NCBI GenBank assembly: GCA_016715815.1
Contig: JADJXN010000001.1
Coordinates: forward strand, 248,001-312,000
Direction: 5' to 3'
Source of the DNA: Oligoflexia bacterium
Lineage (GTDB): Bacteria; Bdellovibrionota; Bdellovibrionia; JABDDW01
DNA: 64,000 nucleotides
Both the position numbers and the translations under genes were made by a program. Below are positions 62,035-64,000 of this stretch, in pieces. Position 1 is the first letter of the stretch; each line of letters begins with the position of its first letter. The notes under the pieces were generated by a model. The model saw nothing but the letters and a program-made list of their open reading frames with translations, was not told the DNA's origin and searched no databases.

Positions 62035-62541
62035 ATGGGTAAGAGTAACGTTATAGACATCACAAAAAGAATAAAAACCGGTAAAAAACAAACTACAAAG
62101 GGGAGCGAAAAAGCGCAAGTTTTAAGCTTCTCTGACAAACTTCAAAACCGTGTAAAGGGTGATAGAAGGAAAGTAGAAAGAATAGTTTTGTCTCAGTTTG
62201 TGGGAGTTTTTGTTGTAACTAGATCAAGTATTTTACAGCCAGTTTCTATTAGTGATATTTCTGTAAATGGACTTTCCTTTGATATGGTGATGGATGTTGG
62301 CTCCTACGATATTGGCAATGATGTCACAATGCGTATTTATATGAGTCATGATACCTACTTTACATTTAATGTTTTAGTTACAAACAAAAGAGATATTGAG
62401 GGAAGGGGTGTTGTACGCCACGGAGTGGAGTTTAGAAAGTCTCAACCGGAGGCTCTCTACCATTTCATTAAGTTTTTGGAAACTGTTTCTCAAGTGGCAA
62501 AAAAGGACATGGGCGAAAAAGTAGCTGGCCGCGTTGATTAA
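62035..62541 (+). CDS. PilZ-domain protein
   Basis: About 168 residues. The charged N-terminus is followed by a PilZ domain with RRKVER (the RxxxR-type cyclic-di-GMP loop) and DISVNGLSFD (D/NxSxxG) about 40 residues later. It should bind cyclic-di-GMP and act as an effector of the two GGDEF proteins in this window or of others. The ATG at 62035 has only a weak site; an in-frame TTG at 62008 would add nine residues. Divergent from the TonB-like gene. Confidence 0.75.
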   Translation: MGKSNVIDITKRIKTGKKQTTKGSEKAQVLSFSDKLQNRVKGDRRKVERIVLSQFVGVFVVTRSSILQPVSISDISVNGLSFDMVMDVGSYDIGNDVTMRIYMSHDTYFTFNVLVTNKRDIEGRGVVRHGVEFRKSQPEALYHFIKFLETVSQVAKKDMGEKVAGRVD

Positions 62542-62546
62542 ATTTC

Positions 62547-62576
62547 TTGATATTCATTTAAAATTTTAGCGATAAT
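62547..62576 (+). promoter_or_regulatory. Candidate promoter for the PIN-PhoH gene, giving a leaderless mRNA
   Basis: TTGATA (62547-62552), 18 bases, GATAAT (62571-62576). The GTG at 62582 lies five bases after the -10 and there is no ribosome-binding site, so transcription should start at about the start codon. Confidence 0.48.
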
Positions 62577-62581
62577 TAAGT

Positions 62582-63916
62582 GTGACTAAAACAACAACTT
62601 CAAAGAAGCGGTTCATACTAGATACAAACGTTATATTATTTGACCCACAAGCCATCTATAAGTTCCATGAATGTGATATTGTCATCCCCATCTCAGTAAT
62701 AGAAGAGATAGATAGGTTTAAAAAAGACCTTGGTGAAAACGGCCGAAATGCCAGACAGTTTTCAAGGTTTGTAGACGTATTAAGGGCTAAAGGTTCACTG
62801 AGTAAAGGCGTTTTATTAGAAAAAAGTAAGAGTAATTTCTTTGTTAATTTAGACATTCACGCGGGTGTTTTACCAGAAGTGTTAGATAGCCATAAGGCGG
62901 ATAATCGGATTTTGGCTTTAGCACTAACAATGCAAAAAGAAAAGGCTGCGGCCCCTACCATTTTGGTTACAAAAGATACTAATTTACGTATTAAGGCAGA
63001 TGTTTTAGGAATTATTGCCCAAGATTACGAGCCCGAAAAGGTTGATATAGAAGATTTATTTAGCGGTATTGCTGAGTATGAAGTGGCTTCTGATGCCATT
63101 GATAGTTTTTATGCAGAAAAACAAATGCCTATTACGGACCCACACATTTTTCCAAACCAATATGTTTTATTAAAAGATCAGGCCAACCCCAACCACAGTG
63201 CTATTGCGCGGTATAACTTTCAGGCAAAAATTGCAGTTCCTTTAATTAAACCATCAGATAATGTTTGGGGAATTTATCCAAGAAACGTTGAGCAAAGCTT
63301 TGCCTTGGATTGCCTATTAAACGATGACATTAAACTTGTCTCTTTAGTGGGTAAAGCTGGTACTGGAAAAACTTTGTTAGCATTAGCAGCAGGGCTTTCA
63401 AAAACTTTAGATGAGGGTAAGTATCATCGCTTGCTGGTAAGTCGACCTATTTTTCCAATGGGAAGAGATATTGGTTATTTACCAGGGGATGTTGAAGAAA
63501 AATTGAACCCCTGGATGCAGCCTGTATTTGATAATATTGAATATCTTTTAGGTTCAGGCACTAACCATAAGCGTGCAGCAGGAAGAGCGCAGGAGTTAAT
63601 TAACCAGGGAATGCTAAATATTGAGCCTTTAACGTATATTCGTGGAAGAAGTATACCGCACCAATATTTAATTGTTGATGAAGCTCAGAACCTAACGCCC
63701 CATGAAATTAAAACAATAATTACCCGCGCAGGCCAAGGTACAAAAGTGGTGTTAACAGGAGATTGTTACCAAATTGACAACCCCTACGTAGACTCAGCCA
63801 ATAACGGACTAGCTTATGTAGTTGAACGCTTTAAGGGGGAAGCCATTGCAGCCCATGTGACTTTAGCTAAAGGGGAGCGCTCAGAGCTAGCTGAGTTAGC
63901 TGCCAACTTACTATAA
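62582..63916 (+). CDS. PIN-PhoH ATPase
   Basis: 444 residues with two domains. The N-terminal PIN-type nuclease domain (about 1-150) has FILDTNVILFDP and TKDTNLRIKA with conserved Asp. The C-terminal PhoH ATPase (about 230-444) has Walker A VGKAGTGKTLLALAAG, Walker B LIVDEAQN and VLTGDCYQIDNPY. This fusion (PhoH2-like) is proposed to be an RNA helicase-nuclease. GTG start, no ribosome-binding site. Confidence 0.9.
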   Translation: MTKTTTSKKRFILDTNVILFDPQAIYKFHECDIVIPISVIEEIDRFKKDLGENGRNARQFSRFVDVLRAKGSLSKGVLLEKSKSNFFVNLDIHAGVLPEVLDSHKADNRILALALTMQKEKAAAPTILVTKDTNLRIKADVLGIIAQDYEPEKVDIEDLFSGIAEYEVASDAIDSFYAEKQMPITDPHIFPNQYVLLKDQANPNHSAIARYNFQAKIAVPLIKPSDNVWGIYPRNVEQSFALDCLLNDDIKLVSLVGKAGTGKTLLALAAGLSKTLDEGKYHRLLVSRPIFPMGRDIGYLPGDVEEKLNPWMQPVFDNIEYLLGSGTNHKRAAGRAQELINQGMLNIEPLTYIRGRSIPHQYLIVDEAQNLTPHEIKTIITRAGQGTKVVLTGDCYQIDNPYVDSANNGLAYVVERFKGEAIAAHVTLAKGERSELAELAANLL

Positions 63917-63978
63917 AGAGAAGCCTAGAGGCCAGAGCATCGGGCTAGACAAAAAGAAAAAGCCAAAAGGAGAAACAA

Positions 63979-64000
63979 ATGAAATTAACACTAATTTTAA
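63979..64000 (+). CDS. Start of a further gene, cut by the window end
   Basis: ATG at 63979 preceded by AAAAGGAGAAACAA, a strong ribosome-binding site. The seven codons visible (MKLTLIL) look like the start of a signal peptide. Nothing more can be said; the rest lies outside the window. Confidence 0.5.

Noticed and set aside
1..64000. Mobile elements, prophage, CRISPR, toxin-antitoxin or restriction systems
   Set aside because: No transposase, integrase, regularly spaced repeats or defence-gene motifs were seen on either strand. The only long repeat is the tuf pair.

Overview
The window is a compact, AT-rich, almost fully coding bacterial chromosome segment. It holds most of the translation and transcription core of a Gram-negative organism. 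NtrY/NtrX-type regulators, LPS heptose genes, outer-membrane barrels, a TonB-like protein, PilZ and GGDEF proteins, and the unbroken rpoBC-str-S10-spc-alpha order fit a low-GC member of the former Deltaproteobacteria. Bdellovibrionota or a relative is my best guess; this is inference from gene content and not a measured phylogeny.

Layout. (1) 1-6073: ntrY (cut by the window edge), ntrX, proS, pyrF and rlmB, closely packed or overlapping. (2) 6184-8936: a tRNA-Thr/Tyr/Gly/Thr cluster, tuf copy 1, tRNA-Trp, secE and nusG. (3) 8952-19591: rplK, rplA, an L10-type leader, rplJ, rplL, rpoB and rpoC. (4) 19596-38640: a strong promoter, then rpsL, rpsG, fusA, tuf copy 2, the S10 and spc operons, secY, adk, map, infA, rpmJ and the alpha operon to rplQ. 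rpsN (S14) is missing from its usual place between rplE and rpsH. (5) 38657-43550: purK, purE, a Sua5/TsaC protein, a zinc peptidase, a PAP2 phosphatase and a GST-like protein. (6) 43557-48983: glutamate dehydrogenase (minus strand), a heptosyltransferase, a heptose-phosphate kinase, rlmN and a PfkB kinase. (7) 49049-56623: a coiled-coil protein overlapping a GGDEF protein with a degenerate receiver, a metallophosphoesterase, an acyl-CoA dehydrogenase, pgi, an FHA-GGDEF protein and an Rsm22-like methyltransferase. (8) 56677-64000: a barrel-like protein, an ECF sigma module (sigma factor, probable membrane anti-sigma, Spy-like protein, small exported protein), a lipoprotein peptidase, a second barrel, a TonB-like protein, a PilZ protein and a PIN-PhoH protein. 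No stretch over 300 bases lacks a gene or RNA; the longest untranslated spacers are about 110-145 bases.

Several genes that must be intact in a living cell (rpoC, secY, rpsE and both tuf copies) carry small indels here, as does the ECF sigma gene. Two are in homopolymer runs. The likeliest reading is uncorrected sequencing error, so these genes are annotated across the break. The duplicated tuf genes are near-identical except for one 127-base patch of silent differences, which looks like incomplete gene conversion.

Nothing here is a clear new defence or mobile system: I saw no CRISPR array, transposase, integrase or phage gene. The best candidates for new biology are the ECF envelope-stress module with its putative autoregulated promoter, the coiled-coil/degenerate-receiver GGDEF pair, and a set of genes whose predicted promoters sit so close to the start codon that their mRNAs should be leaderless.
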